Shown here in pieces: positions 6,177 through 6,241 of a stretch of 6,241 nucleotides of DNA. Made by a program: the position numbers and the translations under genes. The notes below the pieces were generated by a model. That model worked only from the letters and a program-made list of their open reading frames with translations. It searched no databases and had not been told where the DNA came from. Position 1 is the first letter of the stretch. Each line of letters starts with the position of its first letter. Origin of the DNA: Rhodospirillales bacterium (GTDB lineage Bacteria; Pseudomonadota; Alphaproteobacteria; Rhodospirillales; JASLLV01); the NCBI GenBank assembly GCA_030754475.1, contig JASMAE010000265.1, positions 1 through 6,241 on the forward strand, read 5' to 3'.

Positions 6177-6241
6177 CGGCAGCCCTTTCCCACCGACCTG
6201 CCTCGGCATTGCGGCGGTCTGAACAGCGGGGGACCGACCGG

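Larger units (their letters stand above)
5945..6241. other. Upstream leader and intergenic region
   Basis: This stretch before the operon contains the proposed promoter, operator-like repeats and a G-rich tract. No convincing gene is visible on either strand. The long in-frame extension of the binding-protein frame up to 6193 is rich in Arg and Pro, lacks a hydrophobic start of its own and is best read as untranslated leader. No RNA gene or recognisable riboswitch was seen. Confidence 0.5.

Noticed and set aside
5945..6193. N-terminal extension of the binding protein
   Set aside because: The frame is open, but the extension would precede a perfect signal peptide and ribosome site at 5944, so translation from further upstream is not credible.
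1..6241. CRISPR array, insertion sequence, tRNA or phage features
   Set aside because: No regularly spaced repeats, transposase, terminal inverted repeats, tRNA-like T-loop or phage protein were seen in any part of the window.

Overview
The window holds one complete five-gene ABC importer operon of the peptide/nickel/opine (Dpp/Opp) family, read on the minus strand from about 6040 down to 328. The order is: periplasmic substrate-binding protein (SBP_bac_5 family), DppB-type permease, DppC-type permease, DppD-type ATPase, DppF-type ATPase. All five reading frames are intact.

The DNA is GC-rich. The binding protein has a plain Sec signal peptide with no lipobox cysteine, which points to a Gram-negative bacterium with a periplasm. 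A high-GC proteobacterium fits best, but this is inferred from composition and family style only; no marker gene fixes the taxon.

Layout, following transcription. 6241-5945 is a leader with no convincing gene. It contains a G-rich tract (6159-6176), a plausible sigma70-type promoter (-35 at 6068-6073, -10 at 6045-6050) and an inverted repeat inside the promoter spacer that could be an operator. 5944-4334 encodes the binding protein. A 104-nt gap follows, with a perfect 12-bp inverted repeat that probably folds as an intercistronic hairpin. 4229-3219 and 3207-2275 encode the two permeases, 11 nt apart. 2278-1274 and 1281-328 encode the two ATPases. The DppC-type and DppD-type genes overlap as ATGA, and the DppD-type and DppF-type genes overlap by 8 nt, so the last three genes look translationally coupled. 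327-25 is apparently non-coding, with weak inverted repeats but no classic terminator. The first 24 bases may be the start of another minus-strand gene, with a glutathione-S-transferase-like N-terminus.

The binding protein should capture the ligand in the periplasm and deliver it to the permease heterodimer in the inner membrane; the two ATPases drive uptake by ATP hydrolysis. The substrate cannot be read from the sequence: peptides are the default, but nickel, opines, glutathione and oligosaccharides are all carried by this family. I found no new type of system here. The points worth checking are regulatory (hairpin, operator-like repeats), the cysteine clusters in both ATPases, and the unassigned substrate.
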